Shown: positions 1-8,084 of the stretch, piece after piece
Position numbering within the stretch: position 1 is the first letter of the stretch
Layout: each line of letters starts with the position of its first letter
Assembly: GCA_035489435.1 (NCBI GenBank)
Contig: DATHKG010000088.1
Direction: 5' to 3' (one strand)
Length of the DNA stretch: 64,000 nucleotides
Origin: DATHKG01 sp035489435
Lineage (GTDB): Bacteria > Bacteroidota > Bacteroidia > Chitinophagales > Chitinophagaceae
Made by a program: the position numbers and the translations under genes
The notes under the pieces: model-generated
Databases searched by the model: none
Told to the model about the DNA's origin: nothing
What the model saw: the letters and a program-made list of their open reading frames with translations, nothing else

Positions 1-981
1 CGTGCTTCGCAGCTTGGAGTTGATATAACAGATATTTCCAGGTCATTAATTGCATCGACTTCTTCTTCAAGGTATACAGAAAAAAATCAATGGATCGATG
101 AAAAGGCAAACCTGACCTATAGTGTACAGGTGCAGGTGCCGGAGAACCAGATGACAAGTGTTGAGAGCATAGGTGAGATACCTATCCTTAGAAACGTTTC
201 AAGACCAGTACTCAGCGATGTTGCTACCATCACTCCTGATACAACATATGGCGAAAATGATAACCTTGGTTCTGTGCCGATTCTGTCCGTAACTGCTAAC
301 CTGCATGAAGTTGATCTTGGAACTGCAACTGCGGCGGTAAACGAAGCTATCCGTAATCTGGGCGATTTGCCAAGAGGTGTGACTATGGAAACAATTGGTT
401 TGAGTACAGTGCTTACCGAAACGCTTGATAGCCTGCAATCAGGATTGATGGTCGCAATCATTGTGATCTTCCTGATGCTTTCGGCAAATTTCCAATCTTT
501 CAAAGTTTCATTTGTGATCCTCACAACGATCCCGGCGGTAGTACTTGGGGCTCTAATAATGCTTAAGCTCACTGGCTCAACTTTGAACCTGCAATCTTAT
601 ATGGGTATCATTATGTCTGTCGGAGTTTCGATTGCCAACGCGGTGCTGCTGATTACCAACGCAGAGCATTTACGGAGAATTTCAGGTGATGCAATCGGCG
701 CTGCAAAAGAAGCAGCCTCTCTCCGCATCCGCCCGATAATAATGACCACACTCGCGATGGTGGTGGGAATGATCCCGATGGCGGCTGGATTTGGAGAAGG
801 CGGCGACCAGGCTTCTCCTCTGGCAAGGGCTGTTATTGGTGGTTTAATTGCATCTACCTTTGCTACACTGATCGTGTTGCCATTGATATTTTCATGGGTT
901 CAGAAAAAAACAAGTATTGTATCTGTGTCTCTCGATCCCGAGGATAAAGAGAGCCGTTTCTATGCTGGAAAAGAGGCTTAA
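1..981 (+). CDS. RND efflux transporter, C-terminal part (partial)
   Basis: The reading frame is open from the first base, so only the last 326 residues of an inner-membrane RND pump are present. Hydrophobic segments typical of the C-terminal RND membrane half are visible from about residue 147 on, including AIIVIFLMLSANFQSF, the MGIIMSVGVSIANAVLL segment, and RPIIMTTLAMVVGMIPMA, which matches the conserved RND block before the last two helices. The protein would use proton motive force to export small molecules through an adaptor and an outer membrane channel. The adaptor gene follows 17 bases downstream. Substrate cannot be told; the missing N-terminus prevents choosing between drug (HAE1) and metal (HME) pumps, though the short helix-4-type region is not visible. 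Confidence 0.9.
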   Translation, partial: RASQLGVDITDISRSLIASTSSSRYTEKNQWIDEKANLTYSVQVQVPENQMTSVESIGEIPILRNVSRPVLSDVATITPDTTYGENDNLGSVPILSVTANLHEVDLGTATAAVNEAIRNLGDLPRGVTMETIGLSTVLTETLDSLQSGLMVAIIVIFLMLSANFQSFKVSFVILTTIPAVVLGALIMLKLTGSTLNLQSYMGIIMSVGVSIANAVLLITNAEHLRRISGDAIGAAKEAASLRIRPIIMTTLAMVVGMIPMAAGFGEGGDQASPLARAVIGGLIASTFATLIVLPLIFSWVQKKTSIVSVSLDPEDKESRFYAGKEA

Positions 982-998
982 AAATATTATAACTGCAA

Positions 999-2132
999 AT
1001 GATGAACAAAGTTTTAGAATTTATAAAGATGGGATCGCTGGTGGTGATCCTTGTCAGCCTGGGTAGCTCTTGCGGGTCTTCTGAAGGGAAGGCTGAAATT
1101 AATAAGGCACCTACGAAAGTAGATGCACCAGCCTATGAAGTACTCGCATTGAAAAAAGATAAAATATCCACCTCATTCCGCAGTCCCGGTGAGTTGATCG
1201 CATACCGGCAGGTAGATCTGTATGCGAAGGAGGTAAGTTTTGTAAAACAACTTTTTGTTGATGTAGGAAGCCAGGTTAAAACCGGCCAGTTGCTTGCAAC
1301 TATGGATGCTCCTGAAATCAGTACACGTCTTGCGGCTTCTGAATCGAGGGTAAAGTCGCAGGAAGCAATCTACCAGGCAAGCAAATCAAATTACGACAGG
1401 TTATTCGAAACGAGTAAAACACCTGGAACCATTTCCCCCAATGACCTGGAACAGGCTGCCGCCCGGAAAAACTCCGATATGGCTCAGCTCGAGGCAGCCC
1501 GTTCTGCTTTAAAGGAAGTAACAATTACCCGTTCATATCTTGAGATCAGGGCGCCTTTCAATGGAGTCATTACCACCAGGAACATCCAGCCTGGTGCATA
1601 TGTGGGACCATCCGGGAAAGGCTCAGAATTTCCTTTGTTTACTCTGCAGCAACAGGACAAATTGCGGCTTATCGTTTCAGTTCCTGAGGCCTACACAGGT
1701 TACCTTCGAAACCTCGATGAAGTAAATTTCACTGTAAGAGCGATGCCGCATGAAAAGTTCAGGGCAAAAATTGCGCGCCTTGCCGGCGCCCTGGATTTAA
1801 AACTTCGTTCCGAAAGAGTGGAGATGGATGTATCAAATTCTGCTAAAACGCTTTTACCCGGCATGATTGCCGAGGTAGATATCCCCATGCCCGCGCGCGA
1901 TAGCTCATTTATAATTGCCAGGACGGCTATAGTAAATTCACAGGAAAAGATTTTTGTGATCCGCATCCGCAATAACAAGGCTGAATGGGTATCAGTTACC
2001 CGTGGCCGTGAGTTGAATGGGCAGACGGAGATATCCGGCGACCTCTCCACCGGAGATCTCATAGTTAAACAAGCCAACGAAGAAATCCGTAACGGCTCAG
2101 TAATAAAAAACCTGAAAACAGTAGCCCATTAA
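999..2132 (+). CDS. RND efflux periplasmic adaptor (HlyD/MFP family) lipoprotein
   Basis: This 377-residue protein starts with a hydrophobic segment and a lipoprotein-like Cys at residue 25 (LGSSC), so it is probably anchored to a membrane in the periplasm. The following pattern is that of membrane fusion proteins: a first lipoyl half (VGSQVKTGQLLATMDAPE), a coiled-coil hairpin at about residues 105-160, a second lipoyl half (LEIRAPFNGVITTRNIQPG), then beta-barrel and membrane-proximal domains. It should link the RND pump just upstream to an outer membrane channel. The pump-then-adaptor order is the reverse of the commonest arrangement. No TolC-like gene follows within the window, so the channel must be encoded elsewhere or upstream. 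A second Met directly follows the first, so the start is uncertain by one codon. Confidence 0.9.
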   Translation: MMNKVLEFIKMGSLVVILVSLGSSCGSSEGKAEINKAPTKVDAPAYEVLALKKDKISTSFRSPGELIAYRQVDLYAKEVSFVKQLFVDVGSQVKTGQLLATMDAPEISTRLAASESRVKSQEAIYQASKSNYDRLFETSKTPGTISPNDLEQAAARKNSDMAQLEAARSALKEVTITRSYLEIRAPFNGVITTRNIQPGAYVGPSGKGSEFPLFTLQQQDKLRLIVSVPEAYTGYLRNLDEVNFTVRAMPHEKFRAKIARLAGALDLKLRSERVEMDVSNSAKTLLPGMIAEVDIPMPARDSSFIIARTAIVNSQEKIFVIRIRNNKAEWVSVTRGRELNGQTEISGDLSTGDLIVKQANEEIRNGSVIKNLKTVAH

Positions 2133-2140
2133 AGAGAGAT

Positions 2141-2167
2141 ATGAATTATGAGTTATGAATTATGAAA
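2141..2167. repeat. 7-bp tandem repeat (ATGAATT-type)
   Basis: Just after the adaptor gene lie about four copies of a 7-base unit alternating ATGAATT and ATGAGTT. The same period and a similar unit recur at 57885-57912 (opposite orientation) and 63776-63814, always between genes. Confidence 0.8.
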
Positions 2168-2304
2168 GGGTTCCACCACCAACCTCCGATAGGGGGTTGA
2201 CTTAGCATAACCCAGGGGTGAAACACCGGGTAAATGATGTATTACACTGTTCAAAACATTGGCTATTCATTTAACTTTACCAGTTACTAACTTAGTCCGG
2301 GTCA

Positions 2305-2820
2305 ATGTTCGACGAGAATAAAAAGAATACTCATTTCACTCAAAAGCAAAAGGGATCTGTTTCGATAGAACAGGCCTTTGAAAAACTCAAATATTATTGC
2401 GGTTACCAGGAAAGATGCCATAGTGAAGTGAAAGACAAATTATATTCACTTGGCCTCTGGCAAACGCAGGTAGAGGAATTAATCTCCCGTTTAATCGAGG
2501 AAAATTATCTTAACGAAGAACGATTCGCGCAGCAGTTTGCCGGTGGAAAATTCAGGATGAAACAATGGGGTAAGATCAAGATCACTTATGAACTTAAGAA
2601 AAAAGGAGTGAGCCCTTATAATATCAAAAAAGGCCTTAAAGAAATAGACCTGGATGATTATGATAAGATTTTTCAGAAATTGAGCGAAGACAAACTTGAA
2701 TCGCTGTCAAGCGAGAAAAATATATTGGTAAAAAAGAAGAAGGTCCAGGATTATTTATTGCAAAAAGGGTACGAAAGAGATCTTATCAATGATGTGGTTC
2801 GGACTATTGGGAAAAAGTAA
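2305..2820 (+). CDS. recX: Regulatory protein RecX
   Basis: A 171-residue, highly charged, all-helical protein with the RecX pattern of three-helix repeats: the motif LSxxxYCGYQERCHSEVKDKL near residues 30-50, LIEENYLNEERFAQQFAGGK near 65-85, and a second repeat with IKITYELKKKGVSPYNIKKGL. RecX proteins bind RecA filaments and limit their assembly, so this acts in recombination and the DNA damage response in the cytoplasm. In many bacteria recX lies beside recA; here recA is about 14 kb away on the other strand. The gene stands alone, with non-coding gaps on both sides. ATG start at 2305 gives a normal family length. Confidence 0.9.
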   Translation: MFDENKKNTHFTQKQKGSVSIEQAFEKLKYYCGYQERCHSEVKDKLYSLGLWQTQVEELISRLIEENYLNEERFAQQFAGGKFRMKQWGKIKITYELKKKGVSPYNIKKGLKEIDLDDYDKIFQKLSEDKLESLSSEKNILVKKKKVQDYLLQKGYERDLINDVVRTIGKK

Positions 2821-3013
2821 GATTCAGTACATCAGTCCAAATTATCTCGATAAATCCAGCCTGTCCCGGAAATAATACACAAACATGTAATGAGGAGCTT
2901 CATAATTAAATGCGCGCAGGCATCACTCAAGGATTTGCACATAGTGTTTAAGTTCTTAACACCATCCCGTGATATGCTAAAAATCAGTAGTTTCGCTCCA
3001 AACCAATTGTAAG

Positions 3014-4129
3014 ATGAAGTTTATCGTTTCTTCTTCGGCATTATTGAAACAACTCCAACAAATAAGTGGGGTAATCAATGCGAATACCGTACTGCCGATC
3101 CTGGAAGATTTTTTGTTCGAAATCGAAAAAAATAAGCTGACTGTTGTGGCCACTGACCTTGAAACCGTCATGAAAATTGAAATGGAGATAGAAGCCAAGG
3201 ATAATGGCCGCGTTTGTATTCCCGCAAAGATCCTTCTCGACTCATTGAAAAACATCCCTGATCAGCCGCTCACTTTCAATATCGATAAGAACTTTGGAAT
3301 AGAAATTACCAGCGACAATGGGAAATATAAGGTGATGGGAGAAAACCCGGACAATTTTCCCAAGGAACCGGTTTCTGACGAAACGACTTCGTTTACGATC
3401 ACCTCATCGGGTTTGGTTACTGCCATTAATAAAACACTTTTTGCCGTTTCAAACGATGATTTGCGCCCGGCAATGACCGGTGTATTCTTTGAAATGGACA
3501 AAAAAGGTATACAATTTGTTGCCACGGATGCTCACAGGCTGGTGAGATATAAAAGAACCGATGTAAGTTGCCCGAAAACGGATACGCTTATCGTTCCAAA
3601 AAAACCGCTCAACTTGTTGAAAACGGCGATGCCTGACAATGATGATGAGTTAACGATCAGCTATAACAGCAATCACCTTTTTGTGAAACATGGCACCACA
3701 CAGATGAGCTGCCGGCTCATTGATGCCCGTTTTCCGGATTATAAAGTCGTAATACCTGCAGACAATCCATATAAACTTACCGTTAATAAGAATGATTTCC
3801 AGGGTGCGCTGCGCCGTGTGAGCATATTCAGTAATAAAAGTACTAACCAGGTTGTCCTGAATATCCAGGGTAGTGAATTACAGTTGGCAGCACAGGATGT
3901 GGATTTTAGCTTTGAGGGCAATGAACGCATGAAATGCCAGTATGATGGCGAAGATCTCCAAATCGCTTTCAACGCAAAATTCCTGATTGAACTGCTTCAT
4001 GCTGCGGATACCCCGGAAATATATGTTGAATTATCAACCTCTACTAAAGCCGGGATCATAAAACCGACCGAGCAGGAAGAGAACGAGGAACTGATGATGC
4101 TGGTGATGCCACTTATGCTGAACAATTAG
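3014..4129 (+). CDS. dnaN: DNA polymerase III beta subunit (sliding clamp)
   Basis: This 371-residue protein has the full length and three-domain layout of the bacterial sliding clamp. Recognisable blocks are the N-terminal FIVSSSALLKQLQQISGVI, the domain-2 FATDAHRLVRY-type motif (QFVATDAHRLVRYKR), and the C-terminal VMPLML motif. It forms the dimeric ring that holds DNA polymerase III and other repair enzymes on DNA. It is not beside dnaA or gyrB here; its neighbours are recX and a DUF2007 gene. The start at 3014 (MKFIVSS) matches the usual clamp N-terminus. A strong hairpin terminator follows at 4177. Confidence 0.97.
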   Translation: MKFIVSSSALLKQLQQISGVINANTVLPILEDFLFEIEKNKLTVVATDLETVMKIEMEIEAKDNGRVCIPAKILLDSLKNIPDQPLTFNIDKNFGIEITSDNGKYKVMGENPDNFPKEPVSDETTSFTITSSGLVTAINKTLFAVSNDDLRPAMTGVFFEMDKKGIQFVATDAHRLVRYKRTDVSCPKTDTLIVPKKPLNLLKTAMPDNDDELTISYNSNHLFVKHGTTQMSCRLIDARFPDYKVVIPADNPYKLTVNKNDFQGALRRVSIFSNKSTNQVVLNIQGSELQLAAQDVDFSFEGNERMKCQYDGEDLQIAFNAKFLIELLHAADTPEIYVELSTSTKAGIIKPTEQEENEELMMLVMPLMLNN

Positions 4130-4176
4130 TATTTGGGCAATTAACATTTCCACTGTATTATTTAATTATAATTTTG

Positions 4177-4220
4177 AAAGTCAGGATGCAAAATCAAATT
4201 TTTTGAATCCTGACTTTTTG
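4177..4220 (+). terminator. Rho-independent terminator after dnaN
   Basis: An 11-base perfect stem (AAAGTCAGGAT at 4177-4187 with ATCCTGACTTT at 4207-4217) is followed by a short T-run. Confidence 0.8.
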
Positions 4221-4236
4221 TATTTAAGTTAAATCA

Positions 4237-4677
4237 ATGTTCACCCAGGTAAGATCATACGATAATTATATTCCCGCAAATATGATCCTGTCCCGCCTGG
4301 ATCAGGAAGGGATAAGAGCATATCTTCAGGATGAACATACAGTGACCATAGATCCGATTATCTCTAATGCGATAGGTGGCATTAAACTGATGGTCATTAC
4401 AGAACAGCTCGACCGTGCATTGCAACTCATAAACGGGTTTGAAGAAGCATACAATAAAGCCGGAGCCTGCCCTAAATGTCAATCTACAAAAGTTAAATTT
4501 CTCATAGAGCCCGAAACAAGCCGAAACTGGTTCAAAAGCATCGTTGATAAATTCACCGGAACTTATGGTACGGGATCAAAAGGAATTTATCATTGCTATG
4601 ACTGTGGCAATGAATTCAGTGAATTACAAATTCCAGTCCTGGAAGAAGACGAAAAAATAACCCCGGAAAAATCGTAA
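4237..4677 (+). CDS. DUF2007 domain protein with C-terminal zinc ribbon
   Basis: This 146-residue cytoplasmic protein begins with a DUF2007 (putative signal-transducing) domain at about residues 1-70: a ferredoxin-like fold with the typical phrase ANMILSRLDQEGIRAYLQDE and a hydrophobic Gly-Gly turn (IGGIKLMV). A zinc ribbon follows, with Cys pairs CPKC near residue 78 and CYDC near residue 121. Such proteins are widespread but poorly characterised. It lies 17 bases upstream of the sterol-desaturase-like gene (26 bases to the preferred start) and may be co-transcribed with it. ATG start; the domain begins at the start codon, which supports it. Confidence 0.75.
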   Translation: MFTQVRSYDNYIPANMILSRLDQEGIRAYLQDEHTVTIDPIISNAIGGIKLMVITEQLDRALQLINGFEEAYNKAGACPKCQSTKVKFLIEPETSRNWFKSIVDKFTGTYGTGSKGIYHCYDCGNEFSELQIPVLEEDEKITPEKS

Positions 4678-4703
4678 ATTACTGATACAACAGATTGCCT
4701 GTT

Positions 4704-5522
4704 ATGCAAGATTTTATGAATTTTTGGGAGCATATTGCTACCTGGCAGAGGATGGTGATCCTGCTTGGTGGAATGATTTTCTTTTGGTTGATTGAAGGTT
4801 ATTACCCGCTATTTACTTTTTCATGGAAACGTTATAAACATGCAGGGACAAACCTGGTATTTCTTGGAACTACTGTATTGCTGAATCTTATTTTTGGTGC
4901 AGTCACCATATGGGTTTGTGACTGGGTAACGAAAAACGATTTTGGTTTACTTAACTGGCTCGAACTACCACTCTGGTCAGGAATACTGCTTGGTCTTTTT
5001 CTTATGGACTTGTTTGGCCAGTATATCCCACATTATATCATGCATAAAGTGAAGTTCATGTGGAAGTTCCATATGATCCATCACAGCGATACAAAGGTAG
5101 ATGTCACTACCGGAACAAGGCATCATCCGGGTGAATGGCTGTTTCGCGAAAGCACGACAATTGTTGGTGCTTTCCTGATTGGGCTACCTGTTGGAATGTA
5201 TTTTCTTTATCGGAGTACTGCAGCGATATTCACACATTTCAACCACGCAAACATCAGGGTGCCGCCTTGGCTTGATAAACCTATAAGCTGGATATTTGTT
5301 TCTCCAAATATGCATAAAGTGCATCATCATTATATGCGCCCCTATACAGATAAAAATTTCAGCAATATTTTCTCATTATGGGATCGCATCTTCGGGACAT
5401 TCGCATATGATGATCCCCGCAATCTGAAATATGGGCTGGATGTGCTTGATGATAAGGATGATGAGAATCTCAAATATCAATTGCGGATTCCCTTTAATAA
5501 AAATATCAAAACGGACTATTGA
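4704..5522 (+). CDS. Sterol desaturase / fatty acid hydroxylase family protein
   Basis: This integral membrane protein has about four hydrophobic segments and the His-box signature of the di-iron fatty acid hydroxylase superfamily: HYIMH and HMIHH at about residues 115-133, HH near 145, and HKVHHH near 200. The family oxidises lipid tails (hydroxylation or desaturation) using oxygen at a di-iron centre; the exact lipid substrate is unknown. An in-frame TTG lies nine bases upstream at 4695; the ATG at 4704 is preferred, and a further Met occurs at 4716. It probably shares a transcript with the DUF2007 gene upstream. Confidence 0.85.
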   Translation: MQDFMNFWEHIATWQRMVILLGGMIFFWLIEGYYPLFTFSWKRYKHAGTNLVFLGTTVLLNLIFGAVTIWVCDWVTKNDFGLLNWLELPLWSGILLGLFLMDLFGQYIPHYIMHKVKFMWKFHMIHHSDTKVDVTTGTRHHPGEWLFRESTTIVGAFLIGLPVGMYFLYRSTAAIFTHFNHANIRVPPWLDKPISWIFVSPNMHKVHHHYMRPYTDKNFSNIFSLWDRIFGTFAYDDPRNLKYGLDVLDDKDDENLKYQLRIPFNKNIKTDY

Positions 5523-5602
5523 TTTCGTCACGATTGGAATAGTGAAGAAAAATAGCTGACGCAGGGGATCATAAGTATTAAAAATCCGAAAAAACATTGA
5601 AG

Positions 5603-5632
5603 TACCAGTAAGATAAAGCTGACCAACTGGTA
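5603..5632. other. Inverted repeat downstream of the sterol-desaturase gene
   Basis: TACCAGT at 5603-5609 pairs with ACTGGTA at 5626-5632 across a 16-base loop. There is no strong T-run, so this is at best a weak terminator. It lies where the AT-rich insert seems to begin. Confidence 0.3.
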
Positions 5633-5736
5633 AAGGTTTTTGCGACTTTTATAAATGATACATATTCCGAGGAAATGGAAAATCAAAAGACTAGTGACAC
5701 CATTTCATTGTCAACTTGTTTCTTCTTGAACAGAAA

Positions 5737-6363
5737 TTATTTTAGTTGAGGACTAATGAAATCAGTATTTAGATAAGGGTTGAATTCGTCGATGGGTCGA
5801 GGTAGAAAGTACCCTTTTATCAATTCTTTATTGATGACACAAATTTCAATATGAAGTCTTTCTGTAAAATATGAGCCTAAATAAATAGGCTCACCTTCAA
5901 CAAATGCACTTCTTATGGTATCATACGGTATTAACCCTTCGTTCTTATTTGCTTGATGAACATATTGGATAACTGCGCAGTCTAACAAGCGTTTCGGACC
6001 TTTGTTCACTGGCATTGGGTGACCACTCTCCCTCATCATTGCCTCTAATGATTTGTGTGCTTCTTTTACTATATTAATTGAACTCGGCTCAATTAGGTTT
6101 AAACAGTTACCTAATTCTATAATAGCACCAATTACAAATGGGTTTACGATTGGAATTTTGTTCTTTTGCTTACCGGTCGCACAATCGATCGCATATTCTA
6201 AAGCGCGAGCGGGGTTTTGTTCCCAGAAATAAACGCCACCACCCAGCCAATCCCATTTATTATCGCTTTGTATTAATTGGTCTTTACCATTAAGAACACG
6301 CAGTCCTACTTCTCTATCGCAACTATGAAAACCTGTTATTTGAAAAGGTTGATGGTATGCCAA
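5737..6363 (-). CDS. Putative ADP-ribosyltransferase-fold protein, toxin-like
   Basis: This 208-residue protein has no signal peptide or membrane segment. Its first 60 residues resemble the H-Y half of PARP/DUF3990-type ADP-ribosyltransferases: GFHSCD with His13, then WDWLGGGVYFWEQNP with Tyr45, then ALEYA. A later EGEPIYLGS segment (Glu156/Glu158) could supply the third catalytic residue. That reading is inference from pattern, not from a search. It lies five bases downstream of a 53-residue ORF on the same strand, the usual order and size of an antitoxin-toxin pair. The first plausible start is TTG at 6361-6363, so translation may be coupled to the upstream ORF. The block is more AT-rich than its surroundings, suggesting transfer. 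A metabolic role is not excluded. Confidence 0.65.
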   Translation of the reverse strand: MAYHQPFQITGFHSCDREVGLRVLNGKDQLIQSDNKWDWLGGGVYFWEQNPARALEYAIDCATGKQKNKIPIVNPFVIGAIIELGNCLNLIEPSSINIVKEAHKSLEAMMRESGHPMPVNKGPKRLLDCAVIQYVHQANKNEGLIPYDTIRSAFVEGEPIYLGSYFTERLHIEICVINKELIKGYFLPRPIDEFNPYLNTDFISPQLK

Positions 6364-6368
6364 TGGAG

Positions 6369-6530
6369 TTATTTTTTCTTCTCGTCAGGGAGTTTTTGAT
6401 TGTTAGCAGGTGGTTCCTTAACAATACCTGCGTCAATCAAAAATTTCAACGCGGTTTCAGGAGATTTTAACGCTTCTTGAGTTACTTTCTTAATTGCTTC
6501 GATTTGTTGGTTGATTGCTATTTGTGTCAT
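6369..6530 (-). CDS. Small 53-residue protein, possible antitoxin
   Basis: An ATG-started ORF reads MTQIAINQQIEAIKKVTQEA and continues with a segment ALKFLIDAGIV, ending in a Lys-rich tail (PDEKKK). It is predicted helical, soluble and charged, with no DNA-binding motif that can be recognised. It ends five bases before the ART-like gene, so the two form one transcription unit. Size, position and coupling fit an antitoxin or immunity protein, but function is inferred from context only. A near-consensus -7 box (AAACTTTG) lies immediately upstream at about 6537. Confidence 0.55.
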   Translation of the reverse strand: MTQIAINQQIEAIKKVTQEALKSPETALKFLIDAGIVKEPPANNQKLPDEKKK

Positions 6531-6620
6531 GAAATCAAAGTTTTTTTGGCCAATAAAAACCTGGTTAGTCCATTTACATGGATTTACAATTAATAAATTT
6601 TGACACTATATATAATTTAT

Positions 6621-6645
6621 AGGGCGGATGCAACCGCTCTTTTTT
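6621..6645 (+). terminator. Possible terminator, no matching gene
   Basis: AGGGCGG at 6621-6627 pairs with CCGCTCT at 6634-6640 (one G-T pair) and is followed by a run of T. No plus-strand gene precedes it, so it may be a remnant or end an unseen small RNA. Confidence 0.45.
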
Positions 6646-6756
6646 ATTTCCACTAATGTAGGGTTTTAACTTTCGTTCGCACCAGTGTAAGGAATAGAAG
6701 TTATACACCTTTCTTAATAACCTTTAGTAGAAATATTCTGCCCGAAATTATTGATT

Positions 6757-6784
6757 CATATTGCAATATGCTGATTGCAATCAG
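6757..6784. promoter_or_regulatory. Two adjacent 14-bp perfect palindromes
   Basis: CATATTGCAATATG (6757-6770) is directly followed by CTGATTGCAATCAG (6771-6784). Each is a perfect palindrome and both share the core ATTGCAAT, so the pair resembles two operator half-sites 14 bases apart. They lie about 230 bases upstream of the putative antitoxin start. The binding protein is unknown. Confidence 0.5.
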
Positions 6785-6999
6785 CGATTTCTATATAACA
6801 ATCAATTCAGCCGCAATTCTTATATTAGTATTAAGTACTTTCTAGCTAGTTATATTGGAAGGAAATAATAGCAATTTAATAGATACGTCAGTTTAATTAT
6901 TTCGATATACACTTTAAAAACGGTCAAATCGAAATAACGTGCACATAAGTCAGATTAGAGTAAAAATTGTGGAACTATTTTTTCAGATTGTTGCATTTG

Positions 7000-7968
7000 C
7001 TACTGTTGCTGTTGTTGTTGCTGCTGGATCATCTCCATGTACCTGCGATAGGAGTTGCTGTTATCATCTACCTTTACCGGGTGCGGGCGTAATACGGTCG
7101 CCTTATCTTCCAGGTGATGCCCATCTTCATAACTCACAGAAACTCCCACCTCAAGTTTATGATTTGAGGTCCCTTTGTATGTGCCCTTCACGGGGGAACA
7201 GTCATTAAAACTTCTGCCCACGGCGAGCCGCACATGAAGATCATTGGCCACTACGTTATTTGTTGGATCAAGCCCCAACCAGCCATAATATGGGATATAG
7301 GCTTCAACCCAGGCATGTGTGGCACCCTCACCTCGCATCCCATTACGGTTAGGACAAACATATCCACTGACATAACGGGCAGGAACATCGATCATCCTCA
7401 ACATCACCGATAAAACCTGGGCAAAATCCTGGCATACGCCGGCCTTTAGCTTCCAGACCTCATCTACGGTTGATTCAACACTGGTGACACCCTGGATATA
7501 TTTGAAATTTTTGTATACATAGCCATTCAACCTGATGCAGGCCTGCAACGGAGTGATGGATTTACTGTCGATATTATCGGCAATTTCCTTTAGTTCTGAC
7601 TGCGATTCAAAGCGCTCCTGCTTGAGGAAATCAATATAAGGCACTGTCGAGCGAAGACGTTTGAGTTGCTCCCACTGATCCTCTTTGGAATGTGAATCCT
7701 GCGGAATAACCCTGCTATGAGTAAAAACTTCAATTTTGGATTCAATCTTCAGTTCTGCATGCGGCTGGGCATGCATAAAAGATCCAACTTCATTACCATA
7801 ATAGTCGGTGTAGGTATCGACAGGTGGCGTACCGGTTATATGTAACTCCTGTTTTGAAACATCCTGGTATTGATCTTTCACCGGATATAACATGATCTGA
7901 TTTGCACTGTCCCTCACCGGAACCTGGTAACTGTACTTTGTAATATGGTGAATTTTAAAACGCGGCAT
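7000..7968 (-). CDS. Transglutaminase-like cysteine peptidase with poly-Gln tail
   Basis: This 322-residue cytoplasmic protein has an N-terminal bacterial transglutaminase-associated domain (residues 1-90) and a transglutaminase core with the catalytic triad Cys179 (AGVCQDF), His218 (ATHAW) and Asp234 (LGLDPTN). It is the last gene of a minus-strand operon with an ATP-grasp protein and an alpha-E protein, a trio known to recur in bacteria and proposed to make and process peptide or isopeptide bonds; the product is not known. The protein ends in eight consecutive Gln residues encoded by mixed CAG/CAA codons, an unusual tail. ATG start agrees with the family N-terminus. Confidence 0.9.
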   Translation of the reverse strand: MPRFKIHHITKYSYQVPVRDSANQIMLYPVKDQYQDVSKQELHITGTPPVDTYTDYYGNEVGSFMHAQPHAELKIESKIEVFTHSRVIPQDSHSKEDQWEQLKRLRSTVPYIDFLKQERFESQSELKEIADNIDSKSITPLQACIRLNGYVYKNFKYIQGVTSVESTVDEVWKLKAGVCQDFAQVLSVMLRMIDVPARYVSGYVCPNRNGMRGEGATHAWVEAYIPYYGWLGLDPTNNVVANDLHVRLAVGRSFNDCSPVKGTYKGTSNHKLEVGVSVSYEDGHHLEDKATVLRPHPVKVDDNSNSYRRYMEMIQQQQQQQQ

Positions 7969-7993
7969 TCTTAAATATTAGATTTTTTGTGAT

Positions 7994-8084
7994 GTTTAAG
8001 TGTGAGCAAAATAATAATGATAATGTGTAAGCAAAATAATGTTTAAGTGTAAACAAAATAACGCTTAAGTGTAAGCAAAATAAT
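7994..8084. repeat. Four imperfect tandem copies of the alpha-E gene 3' end
   Basis: Read on the plus strand, units of about 22 bases (GTTTAAGTGTAAGCAAAATAAT-like, here split as GTTTAAGTGTAAG and CAAAATAAT) occur at 7994-8015, 8025-8040 (shortened), 8041-8062 and 8063-8084. The last copy is the true 3' end of the alpha-E gene, encoding HYFAYT and the stop. Confidence 0.75.

Larger units (their letters stand above)
6531..6999. other. AT-rich gene-free stretch with palindromes
   Basis: About 470 bases between the toxin-like pair and the transglutaminase gene contain no convincing gene. The longest Met-started ORFs are about 25 codons. It holds a short hairpin at 6621-6640 followed by T6, and two abutting 14-base perfect palindromes at 6757-6784. 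The stretch is very AT-rich compared with flanking genes. Confidence 0.6.

Noticed and set aside
6780..6845. Short ORF (25 codons) in the AT-rich stretch
   Set aside because: Begins inside the palindrome and has no protein pattern.
7000..7208. Plus-strand frame over the poly-Gln region
   Set aside because: Antisense of the transglutaminase 3' end; the repeat explains its odd composition.
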